IMG/VR virus record: IMGVR_UViG_3300042503_002266
Span: 1 to 32,333 of that record
DNA: 32,333 nt
Direction: 5' to 3' (one strand)
From: a virus
Part shown: positions 1 through 8,127 of the stretch, one piece after another
How positions within the stretch are numbered: the stretch's first letter is position 1
Layout: every line of letters begins with the position of its first letter
Position numbers and translations under genes: made by a program
Notes under the pieces: generated by a model
What the model was told of the DNA's origin: nothing
Database searches by the model: none
The model's input: the letters and a program-made list of their open reading frames with translations, nothing else

Positions 1-921
1 AAAACTCTCCAGAATCAGATTCTTGATAAAGTAAAGCTGTACAAGAACCTAATGCAATACTATTCGGTGCGCGGTTCCAGCGATTCTATTGTTTTGTTTT
101 TTAAGATTCTGTTTGACGATACTGCGGAAGTCTATTATCCCAAAAATGATATGCTGATTCCTTCATCGGGAACATGGGATAGAAATGGTCGTCGTCCGAT
201 TTATGATCAACTGGGAAATCGTCTTTATGATTCGGCAGGTAACCCACTTTTTGAACCAGGCATCTATACCAGCAATAAGGGTTTCCTTTCGGATACAATA
301 AAAATTCAGGACTCATACTTTTATCAACAGTTTTCATACGTTATCCGCACCGGCAATAATGTTGATGCATGGAGTAATCCATTCAATAAGTTGGTTCACC
401 CGGCTGGTTTCATCTTTTTTGGTGAAATTGTAATTTATCTTGAAAATTCCAATTTTTTCACTGTTCTTGATATTAATAATGTGGATAAAGACGATCGCCG
501 TATTTTTAGTTCCATGCGGCGTCTCCAGCCCGGTCTCATCGGAGATGAAGACCTTCCGGTCAATGTATTTGTTGGTATGCCTGATACGCAGGCACTTATT
601 CGCTTTCCGAACAAAATTTCGGCCGAAGCTGGTCTTAGAACTCTATTTACAACAGCGGGTAGATATACCAACATTAAATTTCAGGTCACCGCAGGATATG
701 TCGGTACAGAATTTACTGTTCTTATCGACCAGATTCCTATCAAAGCAACCAATTCGGAGCATCGTACCATGCTCAAGACTCGTTATAACTCAATTGCACA
801 TTTTTTTGATCCAGGTACGTCAATGTATTCTTACGCAAATTATACCGTCCAGGACACTATAAATAACGTTGTCCCTTGGAATAACGTCGGCTCCGAGATA
901 ACCATCTCTTCAATACCTTAA
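1..921 (+). CDS. Baseplate-type structural protein, 3' part only (gp7 position)
   Basis: The frame is already open at base 1 (it reads K-T-L-Q-N-Q before the first Met at 52), so this is the last 306 residues of a longer protein starting outside the window, and the ATG at 52 is internal. The segment holds RGSSDSIVLFFKILF followed by VYYPK, a pattern I associate with large virion proteins of T4-like cyanophages, and it has no catalytic motif. It ends 14 bases before the gp8 homologue. In T4 the gene before 8 is 7, a large baseplate wedge protein, so a gp7-equivalent role is likely from position. The sequence itself does not let me assign it to gp7. The 3' end also contains a perfect late promoter box at 858-865. 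Confidence 0.6.
   Translation, partial: KTLQNQILDKVKLYKNLMQYYSVRGSSDSIVLFFKILFDDTAEVYYPKNDMLIPSSGTWDRNGRRPIYDQLGNRLYDSAGNPLFEPGIYTSNKGFLSDTIKIQDSYFYQQFSYVIRTGNNVDAWSNPFNKLVHPAGFIFFGEIVIYLENSNFFTVLDINNVDKDDRRIFSSMRRLQPGLIGDEDLPVNVFVGMPDTQALIRFPNKISAEAGLRTLFTTAGRYTNIKFQVTAGYVGTEFTVLIDQIPIKATNSEHRTMLKTRYNSIAHFFDPGTSMYSYANYTVQDTINNVVPWNNVGSEITISSIP
858..865 (+). promoter_or_regulatory. Candidate T4-type late promoter box upstream of gp8
   Basis: A perfect TATAAATA lies inside the 3' end of the preceding coding region, 70 bases before the gp8 start at 936. It matches the T4 late -10 consensus. It could give gp8 and the following genes their own late transcript, but because it is within codons it may be chance. 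Confidence 0.4.
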
Positions 922-935
922 GATAAATTTCTAAT

Positions 936-2333
936 ATGGCAGCAATCATCACATCAAACTTTCGCACGGAAAATGCCAACAACTTCCGTGATTCAATTAT
1001 CAATACTGACAACAGCGTGTATCTCTTTATTGGCAAATCCGATGCTTGGTCCGACGTCATTACCGACAATACCGATACCGAGGCTCCGAATCCGGTAGAC
1101 GTTGTTGTTGATGTTAATGATGCGTGGCAGAATGCGATTGCGCTGAAGCGCGCTTCGGCGTCCGATGTCATAAATATAATTCCACGTCACGACTGGATTT
1201 CAGGTAGTGTTTATGCTGCTTGGGATGATGCAGATGATAATATATTCTCGGATAACTTCTATATGATTACCGATGAATTTAAGGTCTATAAGTGCATCAA
1301 GGCACCAGCAGCCGAGACCGGTTCAAGCGTAAAACCAACGCAGACCAACATAAATCCAACGGCCGAAGCCGATGGCTATATCTGGAAGTATATGTTTACC
1401 GTATTCACTACGGAAGCAACAAAGTTCCTCACAAACTTCTATATCCCTGTAAAAACGGTAAAAATTCCAACGGGCGGAGATATAAATGATCTTTCTGCCG
1501 ATGAACAAGTTAAATATGAATATCAAAATGATAGTGCCGACCAACTTGGCGGTAAAATCTACCGTTATGTAGTTACTAATGGTGGTTCAAATTACACCGT
1601 TGCTCCTACTGTCAACGTATTCGGTGATGGTTCCGGTGCAGTTGCCACCGCAGTTATTTCTGGCGGCGAAGTTACCGAAGTAAGAGTAACAGGTACGGGT
1701 TCTACTTTCCAGACAAATGCAGGTTCCGGTTACAAGGTTGCTTATGTCACTCTTACAGGTGGAAATGGTACCGGCGCAACCGCTCGTGCTGTTCTCTCAC
1801 CTAAGAATGGACATGGCACAGATCCGGTTTCCGAACTCGGGGGTTATTACATTGGTCTCCGTATCCGTCTTAGCGGTACCGAAGGTGGAACCGACTTTAT
1901 CGTAAACAATAGCTTCCGCCAAATTGGTATTGTCAAGAACCCATATTCTTTTGATACAACCAATATTGCAACCGATACAACTCTTAGCTCATTAAAGGGT
2001 CTCCAATTAACTTCACATACTGGACTCAGCGTGGGCGATTACATTACCGGGGGCACTTCTGGTGCAGTTGCTTTTATCGACTCCTATGATGCCGAAGAGG
2101 GTATTGTCCTCTATCATCAGAATGATAAGACTGGATATAGATCATTCCAACTAAGTGAAAGTATTGCCGGTTCGCCAGGTACTGGAGGCACAGGGACAAT
2201 TGCATCAAGTGCTGGTCTCTTGGATCCGGAAGTCCAACCTTTTACAGGTGAAGTTCTTTTCCTAGAAAACCGTGCGCCAATTAATCGTTCGGCTTCTCAG
2301 ATTGAAGACATCAAGGTCATCATTGAATTTTAA
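936..2333 (+). CDS. gp8: Baseplate wedge subunit, T4 gp8 homologue
   Basis: This is the gp8 component of the baseplate wedge. Family signs are at both ends. The N-terminus reads ITSNFRTENANNFRDSI, then FIGKSDAWSD and IIPRHDW, matching the T4 gp8 pattern (TSKFRTE, FGRSEPWS, IPRRDW). The middle has DGYIWKYMF, and the C-terminus reads GEVLFLENRAPI then QIEDIKVIIEF, matching the T4 end GEMIYMENRPPI...EEINILFTF. It is 465 residues against 334 in T4. The extra length is mainly a Gly/Val/Thr-rich insert at about residues 208-290 (NGGSNYTVAPTV, GSGYKVAYVTLTGG) and a second one at about 345-430. No good Shine-Dalgarno precedes the ATG. The DUF4815 gene follows after 8 bases. Confidence 0.9.
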   Translation: MAAIITSNFRTENANNFRDSIINTDNSVYLFIGKSDAWSDVITDNTDTEAPNPVDVVVDVNDAWQNAIALKRASASDVINIIPRHDWISGSVYAAWDDADDNIFSDNFYMITDEFKVYKCIKAPAAETGSSVKPTQTNINPTAEADGYIWKYMFTVFTTEATKFLTNFYIPVKTVKIPTGGDINDLSADEQVKYEYQNDSADQLGGKIYRYVVTNGGSNYTVAPTVNVFGDGSGAVATAVISGGEVTEVRVTGTGSTFQTNAGSGYKVAYVTLTGGNGTGATARAVLSPKNGHGTDPVSELGGYYIGLRIRLSGTEGGTDFIVNNSFRQIGIVKNPYSFDTTNIATDTTLSSLKGLQLTSHTGLSVGDYITGGTSGAVAFIDSYDAEEGIVLYHQNDKTGYRSFQLSESIAGSPGTGGTGTIASSAGLLDPEVQPFTGEVLFLENRAPINRSASQIEDIKVIIEF

Positions 2334-2341
2334 TTTTTCAT

Positions 2342-5300
2342 ATGCCACTTAAATACTACGACTCAGCTCCATATTTTGACGATTACGACCAGACAAAGAA
2401 TTATCAAAGAATTCTTTTCCGTCCTGGTTATTCAGTTCAGGCCCGTGAGCTAACTCAAATGCAGACTGCGCTTCAGGCGCAGATCGACCGCTTTGGTCGC
2501 CACGTATTTAAGGAAGGCTCTGCCGCCGTTGGTGGTCTCGCTTCTCTTGATGTTAAGTTTGCATATGTAAAACTTGAATCGACCTTTACCTACAACAGTG
2601 TCTCATATACCGCTGACAATTACTACGAAGAACTGGTTGGTACTACTGTTACCGGTGTGACCAGTGGTATTACTGCGACCGTCGTTGATGCAACTGCTCC
2701 GACACTCACCGATCCGCTTACAATTTTTGTAAAATATACCTCGAGTGCCGATGACAATATACAACAGCTTTTCACTCAGGGTGAAGACCTTCTCTCGGAC
2801 GGTGACATTGTTCGCCGTGTTCGTGTAAAACCATACACCGACTTCCCTGTTGGTTATGGTAGCAGAGTTTCGGTAAATGAAGGCGTGTTCTTTGTTTCAG
2901 GCAACTTTGTTTACACACCAGCAGCAACAATTATTCTTGAAAAATACATTGTTGATGCAGACGCTCGGGTTGTTTATACAGTAAGCGAAAACATTGTGAC
3001 ATCGGCCGATGACCCAACACTTACCGATAACGCTCTAGGCTACCCAAATGAAGCTGCTCCCGGAGCTCATCGCTATCAGATTGAGCTCACTCTTGCAAAA
3101 CAACCTATTGATCTTGCCGATCGTAATGAAGCAGATATCATTCAGCTTCTTTTGATTAAAAAGGGTAAGGTCGCCGCGACGGCGCGAACAGTTTATTCGG
3201 AACTTGGAGATGTTCTTGCTCAACGTACATATGAAGAATCGGGCAACTACACCGTTCGTCCATTCCAAATTAATATCCGCGAACTTCTGAATGACAATAC
3301 AAACGGGGGTCTTTACACCGTTCCTCAGCTTCGCAATGCATACCCAATTACACTTACAAATGATACATTGGCTACAACATACGGCGAAAACCATCTTGCC
3401 GTTGGTCTTGAGCCATCCGTTGCATATGTAAATGGTTATCGTATTCAACTTGAACAGACCGCATATATCGAGGTTGAAAAGGCACGTGATGAAGGTTATT
3501 TTAATGCCGCCTCGATCGTATCATCATACGGAAATTATGTTCTTGTGGATACAGTAGTAAGTCTTCCCGACATTAATACATTCGGTAAGATGACCCTTAA
3601 GAATGGTGCCAGTTCTGTTGGTACGGCAAGAGCGCGTGCTTTTGAATACGATTCGGGTACAATCGGTACAAGTGCAGCCAAATACAAACTATATCTATTC
3701 GACATTGTAATGTCCACCGGTTCATTTGCCGATGTTGATAATGTAAGTCATTCATATGGTTCTGCTGCACAATTTACAGCCGATCTAGTTGATACAACTC
3801 TTTATAACACTGGTTCAAATTCTCTCTTATTCCGTCTACCAGTAAATACAGTCCAGTCACTTCGTACTCCCGATGATTTAATTGATACTCTTTACCAGGT
3901 AAAAAAGAAGTATGATAGTCGCCCTCTCGACGGTTCTGGTAAGGTAACAATTACTACAAGTACCGATGAAATTTTCGAGAATAATACTGCAAGCGATTGG
4001 ACTGCAATTCTTGAATCCACAGGTGCCGTACTTCCTGTTGTATTTGACAGCTTCAGCACAACTTCCGCAACACTAGTGTTCTCCGGATATACAACTGGTG
4101 CTGTTGTCCATGTAATTGCTCCGACTCGCCGTAATCTCCGTGAAAAGATCAAAAATCTTCAAACTGATCATCCGGTTACAATCTCGTCTCCAAGCTCGAC
4201 CATCAGTTTAGGTGTTACCGATCTTTTTGCAGTAAAAGCTGTATACATGTCGGCAAATCTTAGTACACCTGCCGATGATGAAGATGTAGACATTAAAGAT
4301 CGATATTATGTCGACAACGGCCAGCGCGATAATTTTTATGATGTTGCTACAATCCAACTAAAACCAAGTGCAGCTGCTCCAACGGGCCGACTCCTTATTG
4401 TGTTGGATTACTTTACTCATCAACCGGGAGATTACTTCTCTGTTGATTCTTACACCGGTCAGGTTGCGTATGATGATATTCCATCATTCCAATCTTCCAA
4501 GGGTATCGTCCAACTCCGTGACGTAATTGATTTCCGTCCGACAAAGGCAACTTCCGGCGACAACTTTACTGGCACCGGTTCTTCTGTTGTAAGTATGGTT
4601 CGCCCGACCTCAATCATTACAGCCGATATCCAGTATTATCTTCCACGCATTGACAAAATCTTTGTGGACAAGAATGGTAAGTTCGGCGTTGTAAAGGGTA
4701 TTTCTTCCACAAATCCGGTGGCTCCTGAGGATCCAAAGGACGCAATGGTTCTTTATGTAATGCGCCTTGGTGCATATACCTTCAGCGCCGCCGACACGAT
4801 TCCAAACATGATCGACAATAAACGCTATACAATGCGTGATATTGGAAAGATTGAAAAACGTGTCTCGAACCTGGAATACTACACTTCTCTGTCGCTGCTT
4901 GAAAGAGAAACAGCAGGGTCTCAAATTTTTGATGGAGCCAATGTTCGTTACAAGAACGGCTTTGTTGTTGATAGCTTCTATGGTCATAACATTGGTGCAA
5001 TTACGCACCCCGATTATAGCGTCTCGATGGATAAAGAACAGGGTCGTTTACGCCCAATGTTCTTTGAGGATAATACACGTCTCCTTTGGAATGAAAGTGC
5101 ATCAAGCGGTCTCCGTAAAACAGGCTCACTTCTTACACTCAATTATTACCAATCAAGATATATTGAGCAGCCCTATTCATCATACGCGGAATTTGTAAAT
5201 CCATACAATGTATTCAGCTGGACCGGCGACCTTATTCTATCTCCGAATACAGATGAATGGAAAGAAACACTACGAGCCCCCGATGTTATCATTGACCAGA

Positions 5301-7897
5301 CGGGTATTTACGACACTTTGGTTCAAATGCTCGATGCTTCGGGTGCAATTGGTACCGTATGGAATGAATGGAGAACCAATTGGACGGGTTCTACGCAAAA
5401 TGTAGATACTCAGACCACAGTATATGGTGCAAGCCCATTGATTACGGTTACCGATACAGCAACAACAATTACTACAACCAACACAACCAATCTATCGCGT
5501 AATGGTGTACGCACTTCTATTGTACCAGATACTGTTACCACAAATATGGGTGACAGAGTGGTCGAAGTCAATTTCGTCCCATTCATTCGCTCGCGTAAGA
5601 TTTACTTTAAAGCAAGCCGGATGAAACCGAATACGAAGGTATATGCCTTTTTCGATAGTATTCCTATGGCCGATTATGTGACTTCCGATACGTTTGTAAA
5701 TTATTCCAGCAGCACCAATTCTTCAAATTATTTTAATGCAACGGGCCATCCGGATGGTAGCTCAAATCTTATCACCGATGCAAACGGAGACCTTCAAGGT
5801 TCATTCGTAATTCCAAACACAAGTGTTCTCAAATTCAAAACGGGTTCTCGTATTTTCCGACTTACGAATAGTTCTACTAATGACCTAAAAGGTACGGAAA
5901 CAAGTGCAGAAACTGTTTATTATGCTCAGGGCATAATGAATACGGTCGAGAACCAGGTCGTGTCAACACGTGTTCCTCAGATTAGTCGCAGCGCCGTTAA
6001 CGACCAGCGTGTTACAGTTGACACACAAAGCAATACTACCGTTAGACAGACTTACGAATGGCACATACCTCTTCCAACTCAGCCTGTTCCGGTACAGACT
6101 CCTCCAAATAATACCGCAAATCCGACCGTTAATGGTTCCGGTCTTCCTCCAAAGGACGATACTGTTACCGGCAATCCGGATATCGGTAGCGGTACGGGAG
6201 CAGTTCCCAATTGGCCAGTTGTTGGTGTTACGGGTCCCGATAATGCTATCCCTAGCCCCACTGCAGATACTTGGCCTTCACCCGATTGGTGGTGGAGACA
6301 GCAAGCTGGGTTCCAGGAACTTTACATCGACCCTCTTGCTCAATCATTTATTATTGATACAGCAGGTGGTATATTCGCAACTTCTTTGGATATTTACTTT
6401 GCACAAAAAGATGATACAGCTCCGGTAACCGTACAAATTCGTACCATGGTAAATGGAGCTCCAACTCAAACGGTTGTGCCGTTCTCTCAAACAGTCAAGA
6501 GCGCAGCCGACATTACCGTTTCTGCCAATGCTTCTATTGCGACAACCTTTACCTTTGAATCACCTGTATATCTAATGCAGGGAGCCGAATATTGTTTTGT
6601 TGTAATGTGTAATTCCGATAAACATAAGATCTATGTTTCGGAACTTGGCGAATATGATATTACAACTCCTTCGTACCGTATTACAAAACAGCCTTACAAT
6701 GGAGTGATGTTTAAATCGGCAAATGCGTCTACCTGGACTCCAGAACAAACCAAGGATATTAAATTTACACTACGCCGTGCAGCATTTGCTCAGACGGGTA
6801 CCGCAGTGTTTAATAACAGCACCATTCCGGTTCGCTCACTTGATATTGATCCGATTCAAACAACCAATGCTTCCAATATCGTACGTGTCCACCATAAGAA
6901 CCATGGACACTTTGCCGGTTCATCATTTGTAACTCTTGCAAATGTAACTGCAAATTCTGGTACCGCACTGAATGGTATTCCTGTCACCCAATTGAATACA
7001 ACCCACAGTGTTGTATCAGCCGAAATTGATTCATATACAATTCAGGTTGCGGCAAGTGCTACATCAAGCGGTCGGGGCGGAAGCCCCGATCCATTGGGTT
7101 CGGGCACTGGTGCAATTCCAGCAGTCACGGCAACCGAGAATAAAACCTTTAATGTTGTTCACCCTATTGTTCAACAATCACTAATTCCGGCAACTGATAT
7201 TGCATGGGCTGCAAGGGTCACTACCGGTAAGTCACTTGCCGGAAGTGAAACTCCTCACATTGTTTCTGCCTATGTTGACCTTAAAGTCAACGATAATACA
7301 GAATTCACTCGCCCGCAAACAATTGTTTCGGCTCCGAATGTTTCATCTCTATCGACTGGTTCGAACAGCTTTATTCTGAAGGGTGTCATGACAACGGCAA
7401 TTGAAAACATCTCACCCGTAATTGACCTTGACCGTATGTCGGTTGTAACAATTGCAAACCGTATTGACAACCCCATCGGAAGTGCGGCTTCAGGTTACAA
7501 TGTTGTTCATAACTTTGTTGCTGAAACTCAAGCAATAGGTGGATCGGTACTTTCAAAATATATCACTCGTAAGGTTGAACTCAATGAACCTGCAACCGCT
7601 CTGAATATCTTTACTCTGGTCAACAAGCCCTCGGGTACCGGTATCAAGTTGTGGTACAAGGTTCTTGCAAGCGGTGCCGACACGAACTTTGAAACGCTTG
7701 GTTGGACCGAAGCAACTCCTGATTCTGCAATTCCGACTTCTGACAACCCAAATGATTTTACTGAGGCTCAGTATTCCATCACCGAAGCAATACTCGGAAC
7801 TGAATTTACCGCATTTGCCGTAAAGATTACCTTTACTTCGGAGAATTCATCAAGGGTTTCAACCTGCCGCGACTTCAGAGCCATTGCCATTACTTAA
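2342..7897 (+). CDS. DUF4815 family virion structural protein (baseplate or tail fibre)
   Basis: A very large protein of 1851 residues. Its N-terminus (PYFDDYDQTKNYQRILFRPG, then VQARELTQMQTALQAQI, then GRHVFKEGS) is the hallmark of the DUF4815 family, found in T4-like cyanophages and related environmental phages directly after gp8. The DUF4815 part probably covers roughly the first third. A Pro-rich linker at about residues 1240-1320 leads to a domain beginning YIDPLAQSFIIDTAGGIF, with FATSLDIYFAQKD and a following beta-rich region that recurs in such proteins. The exact place in the virion is not known to me; its position next to gp8 suggests the baseplate periphery or fibre attachment. Its stop overlaps the next start (TAATG). 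A perfect 7-bp hairpin sits inside the gene at 7072-7089. Confidence 0.8.
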   Translation: MPLKYYDSAPYFDDYDQTKNYQRILFRPGYSVQARELTQMQTALQAQIDRFGRHVFKEGSAAVGGLASLDVKFAYVKLESTFTYNSVSYTADNYYEELVGTTVTGVTSGITATVVDATAPTLTDPLTIFVKYTSSADDNIQQLFTQGEDLLSDGDIVRRVRVKPYTDFPVGYGSRVSVNEGVFFVSGNFVYTPAATIILEKYIVDADARVVYTVSENIVTSADDPTLTDNALGYPNEAAPGAHRYQIELTLAKQPIDLADRNEADIIQLLLIKKGKVAATARTVYSELGDVLAQRTYEESGNYTVRPFQINIRELLNDNTNGGLYTVPQLRNAYPITLTNDTLATTYGENHLAVGLEPSVAYVNGYRIQLEQTAYIEVEKARDEGYFNAASIVSSYGNYVLVDTVVSLPDINTFGKMTLKNGASSVGTARARAFEYDSGTIGTSAAKYKLYLFDIVMSTGSFADVDNVSHSYGSAAQFTADLVDTTLYNTGSNSLLFRLPVNTVQSLRTPDDLIDTLYQVKKKYDSRPLDGSGKVTITTSTDEIFENNTASDWTAILESTGAVLPVVFDSFSTTSATLVFSGYTTGAVVHVIAPTRRNLREKIKNLQTDHPVTISSPSSTISLGVTDLFAVKAVYMSANLSTPADDEDVDIKDRYYVDNGQRDNFYDVATIQLKPSAAAPTGRLLIVLDYFTHQPGDYFSVDSYTGQVAYDDIPSFQSSKGIVQLRDVIDFRPTKATSGDNFTGTGSSVVSMVRPTSIITADIQYYLPRIDKIFVDKNGKFGVVKGISSTNPVAPEDPKDAMVLYVMRLGAYTFSAADTIPNMIDNKRYTMRDIGKIEKRVSNLEYYTSLSLLERETAGSQIFDGANVRYKNGFVVDSFYGHNIGAITHPDYSVSMDKEQGRLRPMFFEDNTRLLWNESASSGLRKTGSLLTLNYYQSRYIEQPYSSYAEFVNPYNVFSWTGDLILSPNTDEWKETLRAPDVIIDQTGIYDTLVQMLDASGAIGTVWNEWRTNWTGSTQNVDTQTTVYGASPLITVTDTATTITTTNTTNLSRNGVRTSIVPDTVTTNMGDRVVEVNFVPFIRSRKIYFKASRMKPNTKVYAFFDSIPMADYVTSDTFVNYSSSTNSSNYFNATGHPDGSSNLITDANGDLQGSFVIPNTSVLKFKTGSRIFRLTNSSTNDLKGTETSAETVYYAQGIMNTVENQVVSTRVPQISRSAVNDQRVTVDTQSNTTVRQTYEWHIPLPTQPVPVQTPPNNTANPTVNGSGLPPKDDTVTGNPDIGSGTGAVPNWPVVGVTGPDNAIPSPTADTWPSPDWWWRQQAGFQELYIDPLAQSFIIDTAGGIFATSLDIYFAQKDDTAPVTVQIRTMVNGAPTQTVVPFSQTVKSAADITVSANASIATTFTFESPVYLMQGAEYCFVVMCNSDKHKIYVSELGEYDITTPSYRITKQPYNGVMFKSANASTWTPEQTKDIKFTLRRAAFAQTGTAVFNNSTIPVRSLDIDPIQTTNASNIVRVHHKNHGHFAGSSFVTLANVTANSGTALNGIPVTQLNTTHSVVSAEIDSYTIQVAASATSSGRGGSPDPLGSGTGAIPAVTATENKTFNVVHPIVQQSLIPATDIAWAARVTTGKSLAGSETPHIVSAYVDLKVNDNTEFTRPQTIVSAPNVSSLSTGSNSFILKGVMTTAIENISPVIDLDRMSVVTIANRIDNPIGSAASGYNVVHNFVAETQAIGGSVLSKYITRKVELNEPATALNIFTLVNKPSGTGIKLWYKVLASGADTNFETLGWTEATPDSAIPTSDNPNDFTEAQYSITEAILGTEFTAFAVKITFTSENSSRVSTCRDFRAIAIT
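7072..7089 (+). other. GC-rich perfect hairpin inside the DUF4815 gene
   Basis: TCGGGGC-GGAA-GCCCCGA is a 7-bp perfect inverted repeat around a GNRA-type loop (GGAA). It encodes part of a Gly/Ser/Pro linker (GRGGSPDPLGSGTG) in otherwise AT-leaning sequence. No T-run follows, so it is not a normal terminator. It may simply be a codon effect of the linker. Confidence 0.5.
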
Positions 7898-8127
7898 TGA
7901 GACCAATGATTCGAGCAACGGTTGTGGACAATCCCACCCTAGAACGGGATATGTCCACAAATGCCGTAATAAATAAGAATAAGAACGAGTATTTTCGTAG
8001 ACTCCAGGTCAAAAAAGCCAATAAGGTTAAAGACCAGGAACTTGAAACTCTTAAATCCGAAGTATCTCAATTAAAAGAACTTGTACAATCACTGTTAAAC
8101 ACTTCCCAAAATGGCAACAACCGTTAA
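7897..8127 (+). CDS. Small virion-associated protein with C-terminal coiled coil
   Basis: A 76-residue protein not assigned to a named T4 gene. It begins MRPMIRATVV and contains DMSTNAVINKNKNEYF, a pattern I recall from small proteins in T4-like cyanophage structural clusters. Residues from about 45 to 70 (KDQELETLKSEVSQLKELVQSLL) have heptad spacing of Leu and Val and should form a short coiled coil, useful for oligomerisation. The start overlaps the DUF4815 stop by one base (TAATG), which suggests translational coupling; Met4 or Met19 are alternative starts. The end overlaps the next gene by 17 bases. The IRATVV motif recurs in the 83-residue protein at 12026. Confidence 0.75.
   Translation: MRPMIRATVVDNPTLERDMSTNAVINKNKNEYFRRLQVKKANKVKDQELETLKSEVSQLKELVQSLLNTSQNGNNR
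7968..7975 (+). promoter_or_regulatory. Candidate late promoter box (AATAAATA)
   Basis: An AATAAATA inside the 76-residue gene, 135 bases before the fibre gene at 8111. It fits the NATAAATA form of the late box, but it is in codons for a motif conserved at the protein level (VINKN), so it may be coincidental. Confidence 0.25.

Noticed and set aside
440-862. 140-residue plus-strand frame overlapping the partial baseplate gene
   Set aside because: It lies wholly inside the longer frame that is open from base 1; no start signal or recognisable motif supports it.
1169-1176. CATAAATA inside the gp8 gene as a late promoter
   Set aside because: It fits NATAAATA but lies about 1.1 kb before the next start and in codons; nothing else supports it.
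7897-8127. Programmed frameshift joining the DUF4815 gene to the 76-residue gene
   Set aside because: The junction is a simple TAATG stop-start overlap with no slippery heptamer; separate coupled translation explains it.
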